From: Diphasiastrum complanatum
Taxonomy: Eukaryota; Streptophyta; Lycopodiopsida; Lycopodiales; Lycopodiaceae
DNA length: 64,000 bases
Direction of reading: 5' to 3'
Assembly: GCA_029204225.1 (NCBI GenBank)
Contig: MU831960.1
Location: 1-64,000, forward strand
Shown: piece by piece, positions 1 to 9,700 of the stretch
Layout: every line of letters begins with the position of its first letter
Position numbering within the stretch: the stretch's first letter is position 1
Position numbers and translations under genes: made by a program
Notes under the pieces: generated by a model
Told to the model about the DNA's origin: nothing
Seen by the model: only the letters and a program-made list of their open reading frames with translations
Database searches by the model: none

Positions 1-296
1 CCCGTTGACTTGAGTAATGACTTGTGGTTCTACATGGTTGCCACATGTCATGTTCTAGTATGTGTGCTAGGCTTGGAGACTCTTCCTTGGAGGTATACAA
101 GGAGGAGAGGTCTCTCAATCCATTCATTCTATCTATCGAGGAGAAGGTGATGGAGAGCGCTTGTGCATAGCCAAGAGTGCTAGCCTGAGGTGGGAGAGTG
201 GACCCGGATTAGGTCCTACGGCGGGGTGGATCGTGAGCATTCAGTTTCTATGGTGACCGGCACCTGGGCGGTTTAGGGTTTTGAGGATTGGTAACA
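1..296 (+). repeat. 5' LTR of a Ty3 retrotransposon, left end cut by the window
   Basis: The segment ends in GTAACA two bases before a tRNA-Met-type primer binding site, as an LTR should. Most of it recurs at 3913-4192 (shared blocks around GTCTCTCAATCCATTCATTC and GACCCGGATTAGGTCCTACG). The left boundary is not visible, so length and target site duplication cannot be given. Confidence 0.8.
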
Positions 297-298
297 GT

Positions 299-311
299 TG
301 GTATCAGAGCC
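299..311 (+). other. Primer binding site of the first Ty3 element
   Basis: TGGTATCAGAGCC is complementary to the 3' end of initiator tRNA-Met, the usual plant LTR-retrotransposon primer. It starts two bases after the LTR end and fixes the element on the plus strand. Confidence 0.9.
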
Positions 312-1000
312 ACCTTAATCCGTGTATAGGTTTGATTGATTCATCCAGGCGGACAATATGTTTTTTAAGAACTTTGGAATCCCCTTTTTTCTGTTTGAAT
401 TGTCGTTTTCTCTAAAAAAAACCCAAAAAAAAAAATTTCTGTGACTGCAGGCGCTCTGGCGCTAGCTGGCTGCGCTTGGATCTGCGCACCCAGCGGGCCA
501 CCAGACAGTTCGCAGGGCCTGCGCAGGGTCCGTGGGGACCCCTGCCGGGTCTGCACACAGCCCGAAGGGCCTGCGGGGCCTGTGTGCGGCCTGCAGTGCT
601 CGGCAACTTTTTTTGAAAAGGGGGGGGGGGGGGGAGTTTGCCTATCAGGCCCCATTTTGTGGCAGTCACCTGTCCTTTGTGAAATCCAAGTGGCAATCAC
701 AAAATCAGCTTGTGTACTAGCTGTCCTTTTGAGGATTAGTGGGTAGTATTCCTTGCATGAATAAGAGAATGCTGGATGGTGGAAAAGCCATCCTTCCTCT
801 TGCTCTTCTCATTTCTTCTTTCAATTTTCAGGATTCCCTCATGCTGTGGCAGCCATGGACAGTACCTCAGCTTGCTGATTATTTTGTGAAAGTGAGTAAG
901 TGAGTTGATCTTGAATGAGCCTCTTTCTTCCATCAGCTGTGTATCTTTCCTTGTTCTCTTTTTCTATCATGAGACCACCCAATCTAAGAGGATAAACCTA
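312..1000 (+). other. Leader of the first Ty3 element, with GC-rich block and G tract
   Basis: Untranslated stretch between primer binding site and gag. Positions 440-605 are strikingly GC-rich with iterated CTGCG/GGCCTGC words, and a run of 15 G follows at 620-634. The short ORFs through it on both strands have biased composition and resemble nothing I know. No gene is called here. Confidence 0.5.
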
Positions 1001-2008
1001 TGACTACCCCTACAGTGCAAAATGCTGAGGACTCTTATGTGGCAATCAACAATCTTCAACAACAGATTCTTGATATGCAGGCAAAATATAATAAGGAACA
1101 GCAAGAGTGGAGGGAAATTAGCGCAAACCAGGCAAGCTTTGTGTTGAAATGAATGCCTATTTTGCCCCTTAAGGCTTGTAATACTTGTAACTTGTAAGTT
1201 GTGCATAAGACATGGGGGTAAAACATGTATGTACATAGTACACCCCACTTGTGCTAATTAGGCAAGTAAATCAAGTAGGTTAAGGACCCATGTGGGTTCT
1301 AGAGCTAGAATTAGCAAGACACCACCTCTATACATAACATGCTATATGTAGCCCAAACTTTGGAAGGGTTTCTACGCCCTACTACACTTTGAATATTCAT
1401 TCATGTTGTGTGAGCTTTAAAGTCCTCTCTCTCTTGCTTTTGTGTTCTACTCCATAGCTGGTTTTTTGAAACTTTCATAGAGTGCTTACTATGCTGTTAT
1501 TTTCAAGGCGGCCTTCTTACCCATCTTGGATGACTTCGAGTTCTATCGCCAATATGCGACGATTCACATGGGGGAACCGTCCCTTGGATGCATACTTGCA
1601 AGATTTTCAAGAGGTATATTCTCGTGTTGCCACAAGAATAGATCCTGCTTTAGTCAAGTTGCATTTTATCTTGGATTGCCCAAAGATTTCGACTCGAAGT
1701 AAGGAACCAACCTCATACTCTTGAGGATGTTGTTCGCTATGAGCTTGAGCCTGCGAGGCAAAGGGTAAAAAGACATTCTTTTCAAAGAAAGGAAAAGAAA
1801 AGGTGAAGGGTGCTCCCTTGGAGCCAAGTGGATCAAAGAAACGAGCTTCCATGGACCAAACAACGTTCCCAAAGGCCAGGAGCGACAACTTATGCTTTAA
1901 TTGCATGGAACCGAGTCATGTGACAAAGGAGTGCCCAAAGAAAAGGAAAGATGTTAAAGGGGCTTCTTTTAGGCGCCAGGTAGCTCTAACATTTCAAGCA
2001 TTGATTTG
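1001..2008 (+). pseudogene. Ty3 gag pseudogene with CCHC zinc knuckle
   Basis: Gag would form the virus-like particle. An N-terminal piece starts at ATG 1001 (MTTPTVQNAEDSYVAI) and contains a glutamine-rich coiled-coil-like stretch to about 1150. About 320 bp of unrelated DNA follows, then gag resumes near 1490 in changing frames (HTLEDVVRYELEPARQRVKR at about 1710-1760). It ends with a zinc knuckle, CFNCMEPSHVTKEC, at about 1893-1934, which fits C-X2-C-X4-H-X4-C. Several frameshifts and stops make it non-functional. The neighbouring protease and RT in the expected order support the assignment. Confidence 0.75.
1151..1475. repeat. Probable insertion inside gag (solo-LTR-like)
   Basis: This block interrupts the gag homology. 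It starts near TGTTGAAATGAATGCC and ends near TTGAAACTTTCA, an LTR-like TG...CA pair, with CT-rich and TATA-like words inside. I could not find a clean target site duplication, so the solo-LTR reading is tentative. Confidence 0.35.
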
Positions 2009-2592
2009 ACCTTTGCTAATAATTCTAGTTGTGAGCATTGTTGTTTTAATACGGCAGTTTTTGGTCCCCATGACCTAATTCGGATGAATGGGATCGTTGG
2101 AGGCCAAGCCGTAACGGTGTTATTTGACTATGGTTCCACACATAATTTTATTAACTCTAAGTTATTGCAGAGATTAAAGGTGGAAACAAAGCAAAGTACC
2201 ATTTGTATGCGGTAAAGCTGGCCAGCAGAGAGTCAAGTTTGGGACCGGATAGTCCCAGGTCTTCCTATTCAAATTCAGGGATATAAGAATAAATAGATTT
2301 CCATGTAATGAATTTGGATAAAGTAGACATTATACTTGGTAAGGAGTGGTTCTATGAGAGGAATGAGTCGTTAAAGAAAGACTATGTAACTCACAGTTTG
2401 TCGATTTTGCATAGCGGCTCTCTCATTGAATTGAATGGAAATGTGGATATTTTTTCTCCTTATATGCTTTCTGCTATGGAAACACTTGAATGTATGGATG
2501 TTGTTGATTGTAAATCTTATTTATGTTGGTTGAAGGATTTCACTTACATGAAAGATGCAATTTACAATACTATAATTTCCAAATGGAATTAA
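2006..2592 (+). pseudogene. Ty3 aspartic protease pseudogene
   Basis: Retropepsin-like domain that would cleave the Gag-Pol polyprotein. The active-site region reads VLFDYGSTHNFI at about 2118-2153; the family consensus is D-S-G-[AS]-[ST], so Ser is Tyr here. The C-terminal part, DKVDIILGKEWFYERN from about 2314, matches the conserved DVILGMDWL-type segment after retropepsin. A stop at 2213-2215 and a frame change separate the halves. It lies between the zinc knuckle and RT as expected for a Ty3 element. Confidence 0.75.
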
Positions 2593-2639
2593 TGTCTAAT
2601 AACCTAAAACAAAAAAATTCACCAAAAGGTGAAACCTTT

Positions 2640-3447
2640 AGGAAACTTAGACAAGAATTTAATGATGTGTTTCCTGAACAGCTTCGGGAGTCGACCATGG
2701 TATTAAACTCATTCCTATTAGTTCTCCTATATCTTTGTATCCTTATAGGATGAGTACTACAGAGGAGGATGAAGTTTATAGACAGTTGCAAAACTATCTA
2801 AGATGAGCCATGTAAGGCCTAGTAAGTCCCCTTGGGGGGCACCAGCTCTCTTAGTTGATAAAAAAGACAGAGGTACTCATCTTTGTGTGGACTTTAAAAT
2901 GTTAAACAAATTAACGATTAAAAACCGTTACCCCTTACCTCGAATGGATGAACTGGTTGATCGATTACATGGTGCAAAGTACTTCACAAAAATCGATTTG
3001 AGATCAGGGTATCATCATATTCGAATAAGGAGTGAGGATGTTGAAAAAACCGGGTTTAGGACTAGGTATGGCCATTATAAATTTCTGGTTTTACCATTTG
3101 GATTGAGAAATGCTCCGACGACTTTCCAGCAAATGATGAACGATGTTCTTCGTCCATATCTAGGAAAGTTCATCATAGTCTACTTGAATGATATTCTCAT
3201 CTATAGTAAAACTTTGGAGGAGCATATCAAGATTGTCGTAAAGTTACTTAGACAGGAGAAGCTCTTTGCCAAAGAATCTGAATGTGTTTTCTTCCAGAAA
3301 AGATTGGTTTATTTCGGTCACGTTATATCGGACAGAAATTTGACCCAAATAAAGTCCAACAAGTTCGTGAATGGCCAATTCCTCAAACCATCCGAGAGGA
3401 TAAGTCCTTTTTGGGCTTTACGGGGTTTTTTCATAAATTTATCTTAG
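2640..3447 (+). pseudogene. Ty3 reverse transcriptase pseudogene
   Basis: RT domain of Pol. Visible in order: QEFNDVFPEQL (RT N-terminus, about 2655); SKSPWGAPALLVDKKD; CVDFKMLNKLTIKNRYPLPR; FTKIDLRSGYHHIRI (motif A, about 2985); LPFGLRNAPTTFQQMMN; and IVYLNDILIYSKT (motif C, about 3175). The catalytic YVDD has become YLND, replacing the first aspartate and probably killing activity. The palm ORF begins at 2803; upstream there is a frameshift near 2700-2800. Around 3360 the frame shifts again into the thumb/connection (VREWPIPQTI, FLGFTGFFHKFI). It is a decayed copy. Confidence 0.88.
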
Positions 3448-3561
3448 GTTATGCAATAATTGCATTACCTTTGACGAATGTCCTCAAAGGGGCTAAAAGA
3501 ACTAGCCGTCACAGTAAATTCAACCCTTTGGTTACTTGGACTGAAGAGATGAATCAAAGTT

Positions 3562-3912
3562 TTGGAATTCTCAAATACTGTGTCTATAGCGCCTATTTTA
3601 CACACAATGAATCCTTACAAGCCTTATGTACTTGAAACGGATGCCAGTGACTATGCTATAGGTGCAGTCCTTTATCAGGATGGTAGACCGGTTGCTTTTG
3701 AAAGCAAGAAGTTAGATCTTACTCAAAGGTGGTATTCCACCTACGACAAGGAGCTTTTTGTTGTAATTCATGCTTTGAAAGTTTGGAGACATTATTTGTA
3801 TGGCTCCAAATTTACCATAGTAACAGACCATCAAGTGTTAAAGTATATTAACGATGTGGTTGACCTTACGGGTTGTAAAGCCAGATGGTCGGAAATGCTT
3901 CAAGAATTTCGA
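3562..3912 (+). pseudogene. Ty3 RNase H domain, truncated at its C-terminus
   Basis: RNase H of Pol, which degrades the RNA strand of the RNA:DNA hybrid. [55 protein letters not shown] and IVTDHQVLKYI are typical of plant Ty3 RNase H. The homology stops at EMLQEFRGE and the DNA runs directly into LTR sequence, so the connection to integrase and the whole integrase are missing. Confidence 0.85.
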
Positions 3913-4192
3913 GGAGAGGTCTCTCAATCCATTCATTCTATCTATCTAGGAGAAGGTGGATGGAGAGCGCTTGTGCACAGCCAGGAGTGCTAGCCTGAGG
4001 TGGGGGATGGCTGAAGGCCATGGCAGTGGTATGGGATGTTGTCAGGGTTGGAGGTCGGATCTTGCTTGTTAAAGGTCACGGGCCAGGGCACGGAGGGTGG
4101 ACCCGGATTAGGTCCTACGGCGGGGTGGATCGTGAGCGTTCGGTTTCTATGATGACCAGCACTTAGCGGTTCAAGGTTTCGAGATTGTAACA
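3913..4192 (+). repeat. Truncated 3' LTR of the first Ty3 element
   Basis: Matches about positions 103-296 of the 5' LTR and ends in the same GTAACA. It lacks the first part of the LTR. It carries about 87 extra bases (about 4005-4092) that the 5' copy does not have. Confidence 0.8.
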
Positions 4193-5940
4193 CTATGGGA
4201 ATGTTAAACTTAAGTTATGAAATATATAAGAAAATATCATTCATCACATCTACAATATGTGATAAAATATGATCAACTGTAAATTCGTTGTATGTTATTC
4301 AGGGGAGTTAAAACCAATATGTCTCAAAATACAATGATCTTTCAAACAACGACCTTTCAAATTAGAAGATTATTAAATAGCTAGAGCCTCTCACCTGTAC
4401 ATCACATCAAACATCTCATCAACAAGTTGTTGGAGATTTTCATCAAAAACGTTTATTCGTTTGTTCTTTAACCTCAATCGTGGATCAGGATATAAAATAA
4501 CTGCCAGAGGTGACTCAAATTGCACCGGATCTGTTGTAAGGAAACAAAGGATCCCAAATTAGCTCAACATTAGCAAATAAGTCCAACTCATGAAGGCAAT
4601 ACCTCACAAATCTTGATTCTATCCTTTTTTATGCTTTATTAGTATAAAATCAAGGAGATTTTAGTAAAATGTGGACTTCTGTAAGGTCTACTGTAATAAT
4701 TCATTGATTTGCCATCATAGGAGTATATGTGTAAGTATGACCATTTTTTTGATTCAAAGTTTGAGCAAGTTAAGAGCTATTTTACGGTTTCTCCAATTCC
4801 TAACTAGTTCTTACTTCAAAGTACAAAGAGATCAAAACTTCATCAAGGCTAGCAAAAACAATGAGCTAAGTCATATTAGTAAATGGCACTTGACTTTAGT
4901 TTTAAGACAAATGTAAAAAATCGTATTTATATTAGAAGAGTTAAACAATATGTTCTTAAGAAACAACAATTTTGGGAGCTTAGAAAAACCGCCTTTTGCA
5001 AAAATCAACCATGATTTCATCTCTGAAATTTCATGATCCACACCTTTGTGTTGCTGTATGCTTTCATAGAGCAACTTGGATACATGTCACTTTGATAAAA
5101 GTAGGTTGGCTTTCCATTAGTTTGAAATGTAAAATCATACATCCAAGGTTTTGCGTTAAAATTTAGGAACCTAAACTAACGAATAAGTCATGTGCATATA
5201 AGAACTTGAATGTCCACCGAGTTGACCAAGTAGTCCTTGAAAACCATGATTTATCAAGTCTTATGTATCTAGCATGGGGCCACAAGCTTCATGTTTTAAT
5301 AGACGATGAAACCCTCCCATATTTTGAAGGACTCCAAGAAAAAATCTATTTGAATTGACTAAACAAGTTCCAAATTTGGCTTTGCAAAATATATGCTGAA
5401 AAGATTTAGAGTGGACATAGTCCTCGAGACTATCATCCCAAAGAAAAACCTCCTTTTAGATAGACATCCTTGAGCAAATCTAAATGTAGGTCAAGTGGAC
5501 CTATCAAATCATAAAAACATACATCTAAGTCTAGCTCTCCAGTACTTTGCGCATGCAATGTTTCTATATTGGCAGTTTAAGGCTTACATTGCATGGCAAA
5601 AAGAGTCAAAAAACTTCTTTCCAGATCTAGCTAGATCCATTTATAGTATGACTTGCTTATTTGATCCTGATTACTTAGGCAACCAATCTAATCATACACA
5701 CATCAAATCTACACATTAGAAATGATTCTTTTGGACCTTTGGGTTCATCCTAGGACATTGTCTAGCTCTTTTGCTGAAATGATGAGTTAGTAAGATAATG
5801 TACATATACCTTCATTCCAAGTTTAAAATTTCATTCACATAAGCCAAAAGCTATTATTTTCACGTCAACAAGAGGCTCTCTAAATAGGTATATTCAAAAG
5901 TTTGCTACTGAAGCAAGATCCAAATCCAAACTCTATTTAT
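4193..5940. other. No gene recognised
   Basis: AT-rich DNA following the Ty3 relic. The longest ORFs (81 and 74 codons) have no recognisable domain and no coding-like composition. Nothing else supported here. Confidence 0.6.
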
Positions 5941-6008
5941 GGGCTCATTGTTGGGTCTTTCATTTATGGACTTTTCACGTGGATTGTCAACTTCTGTTGA
6001 AGCTGATA

Positions 6009-6498
6009 TGTTGAATTTCAATCTAGGAATTTGATTTGATTGGATCTACAAGTACGGTATGGATAGCTTCTTCTACGATTGATTTTCTCTTGCTAGCTTG
6101 CTTCTAACAAGCTACAAATTGTATGTTTGGTACAACTATGCAACAAATTTGAGAATGTTTATTGATGATCAAAGCACTCAACATTCATTCACCGTAGAAG
6201 AGAGGAAGGAGAGAGAAAACACATGAGTTGCATAAGAATAGCACAAGTGGAATAGAATGAGAGAGAAGTGTGAGAGAGATGCAACGACCACCTTCTAGGG
6301 TCCCTACAATATGTGGTCCACTAATCTTGTAGTCCTTTGTGATTAGAAGGATCCAGACCACATTAATATCATAGGCACTTTGAGCTATCTATTTTTCTAT
6401 TACTTACAATAATGTAATTCATTAAAAATATGCAGTTAACTACTACGACCTTGATGTGGCACATTGCTGACAAATGTCGTAACAACATACTTCTAACA
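6009..6498 (-). repeat. Probable LTR of a minus-strand copia-like element
   Basis: Read on the minus strand, a purine tract (CTCAAGGGGGAG, 6499-6510) is directly followed by TGTTAGAAGTATG, the layout of a polypurine tract and 3' LTR start. An AATAAA signal lies near 6157. The far end is uncertain; CAACA near 6009 followed by a degraded TATCAGC could be an LTR end with a damaged primer site. Confidence 0.4.
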
Positions 6499-6510
6499 CT
6501 CCCCCTTGAG

Positions 6511-6747
6511 TAAATGAATCAAAAGAACTGTTTATTCTACATTTTCAAGTGATGGAACTATCATACTCTCACAACTCTTATTAGGTGAATTACAATGTAA
6601 AAGACAAGTGTACCATGGACCACTTCCGCTAACGTAGTTAAGTTACAAGTAGGGGGGCCCCACGTATTTACAAAGAGCATGCCCATGAGTAATGTACAAC
6701 TTACAATAACATTAGTGCTTTAGCCAAAGGGGTATTACTCTTCAACA
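6511..6747 (-). repeat. 3' LTR fragment of the minus-strand copia relic
   Basis: On the minus strand the copia coding end is followed by GCCATCAAGGGGGG (polypurine tract) and then TGTTGAAGAGTAATACC, an LTR start at 6747. The LTR appears cut on its left by the neighbouring LTR-like unit, so only part is present. Confidence 0.5.
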
Positions 6748-6766
6748 CCCCCCTTGATGGCAAATT

Positions 6767-7590
6767 TAATTTAAGCTAACACATAACAATGTTCTAAACT
6801 TCTCAAACTTGTCTTTACTAAGTGGTTTAGTAAAGATATCAGCAATCTGATTGTTGGTGTTGCAATATGTTATGTCAATCTCACCACTATATTTATCATC
6901 AAACCTTCAAACTGGCCCCCCAAACAAAAACCAAAAAAAACGGTTCGAATCGTTTCCCAATTCGAACCGAACTAGCCGGTTCGAATCAAGACGAATCGGC
7001 CGATTCGAATCGGCGTGTAACCTTGAACTCTCTTTCAAATACAGTGCTGGTCCACCTCTATATGTTTTGTCTGTGCATGGTAGACTAGATTTCTCACAAG
7101 CTGAATGCAACTTTGGTTCTCACAATGTAACAATGTACGTCTTACTTGAACAATCTGCATATCATCAAGTAGGCGTCGTAACCAAATAGCTTCACAGGCA
7201 ATCCTCATGGTTGCCCTATACTCAGCTTCAGTAAATGATAAAGCCATAGTGGGCTGCTTCTTGCTGCACCAAGAAATGGCCCTTGAACCTAGGCCAAAGC
7301 CATAGCTTGTCGTCGATCTCCAATCGTATTTATCACCTGCCCAATCTGAATTTGAATAACCCTCGAGCTGAAGATCACCATCATCAGTATATCCAATCCC
7401 ATAGGTCATAGTCCCTCTCACATAACGTAGAATCTACTTGGCTACCTCCAAATGTTATTCAGTAGGTTTACTCATAGATTGACTCACAATCCCAACCGCA
7501 TAAGCAATATCTGGCCTAGTGGTAAGGTGAATCAAGCTTCCCACTAATTGAAGGTAGAGAGTCTCATCTGCAAATGAAGGACCATCATCT
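6767..7590 (-). pseudogene. Copia RT C-terminus and RNase H pseudogene
   Basis: Minus-strand pol end. In reading order: LVGSLIHLTTRPDIAYAVGI (RT C-terminus, about 7500-7560), LRYVRGTMTYGIGY, EGYSNSDWAGDKYDWRSTTS, GSRAISWCSKKQPTMALSFT, TEAEYRATMRIACEAIWLRR and HCENQSCIQLV, all hallmarks of copia RNase H. The extreme C-terminus, QIADIFTKPLSKDKFEKFR, lies at about 6785-6870 beyond an insertion at about 6900-7060. There are two stops in the RT part. The upstream RT catalytic core is deleted, so integrase abuts the RT end. Confidence 0.9.
6900..7060. repeat. Palindromic-word insertion in copia RNase H (GGTTCGAA type)
   Basis: Separates two halves of the RNase H reading frame. At 6941-7016 it repeats CGGTTCGAATCG, TTCGAACCG and CGATTCGAATCGG, all built on the palindromic word TTCGAA. 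No terminal inverted repeats or target duplication were identified. Confidence 0.55.
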
Positions 7591-7639
7591 GTTGAAGGGC
7601 TTGTTGATTACCTCTATTGGTGTGCTAATTGGCTTGCTT

Positions 7640-8241
7640 TCTTGCATATTAAATTTCCACTCTCAACTATAGACCTTTTTTTCCGCTCATCCACACCATT
7701 ATGCTGCGGTGTATGTGGAGCGGCAAACTGTCTCTATATCCCACATGCATTGCGAAGGTATTTGAACTCATCAGAAACGTATTCACCACCTGCATCTGAC
7801 TCTTCTTTCCTATGTGATCTCCACCAAAGCTTTCCATTGTTTGAAATATGTGAATGCTTCAGATTTCTGTCCAAAAAATAGACCCACACCTTCCATGAGC
7901 AATCATCTACTAAGGCCTCTTGACTAGGAATGGCTATGTAAAGCTTGTAAAGACCCCCTTTTTGCATTCCCTTGGCTACCACCTTTGTGTTTCACCAAAC
8001 AGGTAGAGTCATCAAACCTCACCAACATGCGTTATTTGGTAATGGCACCAACAGATAGCAAGTTCTTGGCCAACCCTGGTATATGCAGCACACTCTTGAC
8101 TACCTTCACCTCTCTTGATGACAGCTTCACAATAATTGTGCCTTGACCCCTCACCACTTGTATAGAGTTGTCTCCAAGGCAAGCTTGTTGACCATCACTT
8201 GTCTCCTCATAGGAGTTGGACCAATGTATGTGACGTGTCAT
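7640..8241 (-). pseudogene. Copia protease/integrase pseudogene
   Basis: Minus-strand fragments in pol order. VLHIPGLAKNLLSVGAITK (about 8035-8095) is the protease to pre-integrase junction, and GMQKGGLYKLYIA is pre-integrase. WVYFL, GGEYVSDEFKYLRNACGI and QFAAPHTPQHNGVDERK (7670-7900) are integrase core, including the GGE and HTPQ.NG motifs. A large part of integrase between pre-integrase and WVYFL is deleted, and frames change near 7734 and 8030. Non-functional. Confidence 0.85.
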
Positions 8242-8990
8242 GTGCTTCGAGGCTCCAAAATCAATCTACCATCCACCAAACGTGGATTCTGACTATAGAA
8301 CTGTTGTGAATAGATCAAGTCCACCGGATTGCTCTTCTTCAACAGCTTTATCAACAAAGTGACCTTGTTGGTTCTTACCCTTCTTTTAATCACTTTGCTT
8401 CTATTGGCATCCAAAAGTGAAATGCCCATACTCACCACAACGGATGTGATTGCCCTTCCTCTTGGTTGTAGATGAGGAATTGGTGCTTGTCTGCTCTCCA
8501 ATCTACAACTTGGACATTTGCTACTCCAAGATTTACTTGAGTTCTTCCCCTTGCCTTTGCCTTCCTTTTGAAAGTTTTGCTTCTTCTTAAAAGTAAATGC
8601 ATGTTCTAGATTATCTTCCCTTTCAAAAATATTCTTCTTTCTCATCTCTTCCTGCAAAATAAGACCACATAACTCCCCAAAGGTTGGATGTCTCTCCCTA
8701 GCTAAAAGGGACATCACATAATCTTGATAGTTAAATCATAAACTATTCAAGACTATGGAAACAATACTCCTATCACTCACTGTCTCTCCCACTGAAGCAA
8801 GCTGGTCCATAAGGTCCTTGACTTTTGTAATGTGATCATTGATTGTTGCACCTGCCTCCACCTTAGAATATGTAACATTTTCTGCAAGTAAATAAGCCTA
8901 GCTGAATCCATTGTCTCCTACGTAGACCTATGAATGCCCCAAGATTCCACTGCATCCCTTGCACCGCTAATGTGAGGAATAATGTTGTCT
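8238..8990 (-). pseudogene. Copia gag pseudogene
   Basis: Minus-strand gag of the UBN2 type. AGATINDHITKVKDLMDQLA and SVGETVSDRSIVSIVLNSL (8760-8870) match the conserved gag block with KLEEGTSVxDHI and QLxSVG. YQDYVMSLLARERHPTFGEL follows at 8660-8735, then a basic tail with degraded zinc-knuckle remnants near 8400-8530. Stops and frameshifts occur throughout. Confidence 0.8.
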
Positions 8991-8999
8991 TTGACATAA

Positions 9000-9480
9000 A
9001 GATTGATCACCCTATGTGTTACATACCTATGTAACTAGTTGTACTTCAGACCCCTATTGGTCCATTTAGTGTTGGGGGCTAAATGGCAAGTTACCCTTGG
9101 ATAAGGGTTACCCCCTTAGGATTAAGGAAGGGTATGTGCCTTTGGATAAGGGCAAGCAAGTGACTATACCTTGGTCGGAGGTATGGAGTCACGTGACCCT
9201 TAGGATTAAGGGTAGGTGCCTTAGATTAAGGTATTAGTGTCCTTGGTTAAGGGCAGGTAGGTGTCTATGCCTTGGATGGAGGTATGGAACCTAGAGAGGT
9301 GTTAGAAAATAATTGGATGACTATTTTTCTAAACCTTGGGCCTCAACCTTGAACCATATCACTTTAATGGTCTAGGACCAAAGTATACATGCACAACTTG
9401 GGCATTGGGACCTAGTAGGAGGGCGCACTTCCAATGGGTCCAATGAGTTCCCACACTCAATTGAAGGGTTTGACACCGTT
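9000..9480. repeat. Unclassified insertion rich in TAAGGG words
   Basis: Lies between two copia gag relics. Variants of CTTGGATAAGGGTTA, CTTAGGATTAAGGG and CTTGGTTAAGGGCA recur irregularly at 9090-9290. It could be a solo LTR (TGTGTTACATACC near 9015 to GTTAACA near 9488), but no target duplication is visible. Confidence 0.35.
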
Positions 9481-9700
9481 TGTTAACAATCATAGCCAAG
9501 CATCGTCTTCAAAAATGCTTGAACCAATTTTTGCAAGTTGATTAATAATGGACTTCAAACAATCTATGTGATCAACTGAAGTCACGCCATGCTCAAGCTT
9601 TAAACAAAAAAGTTGTTGCTTAAGAAAGAATTTTCCATTCCTAGCTCGAGCACCAAATACTATCACAAGAGATTCCTAAATTTCATCCAAAGGTTGGAAC
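9480..9700 (-). pseudogene. Second copia gag relic
   Basis: Minus strand: FFLKQQLFCLKLEHGVTSVD and HIDCLKSIINQLAKIGSSIF (about 9510-9640). This is the same gag region as at 8760-8870 but a different copy, so two copia elements contributed. Nothing upstream is recognisable. Confidence 0.7.

Noticed and set aside
365-746. Several overlapping ORFs in the GC-rich leader
   Set aside because: GC-rich, low-complexity DNA gives long ORFs in many frames; it is retrotransposon leader sequence.
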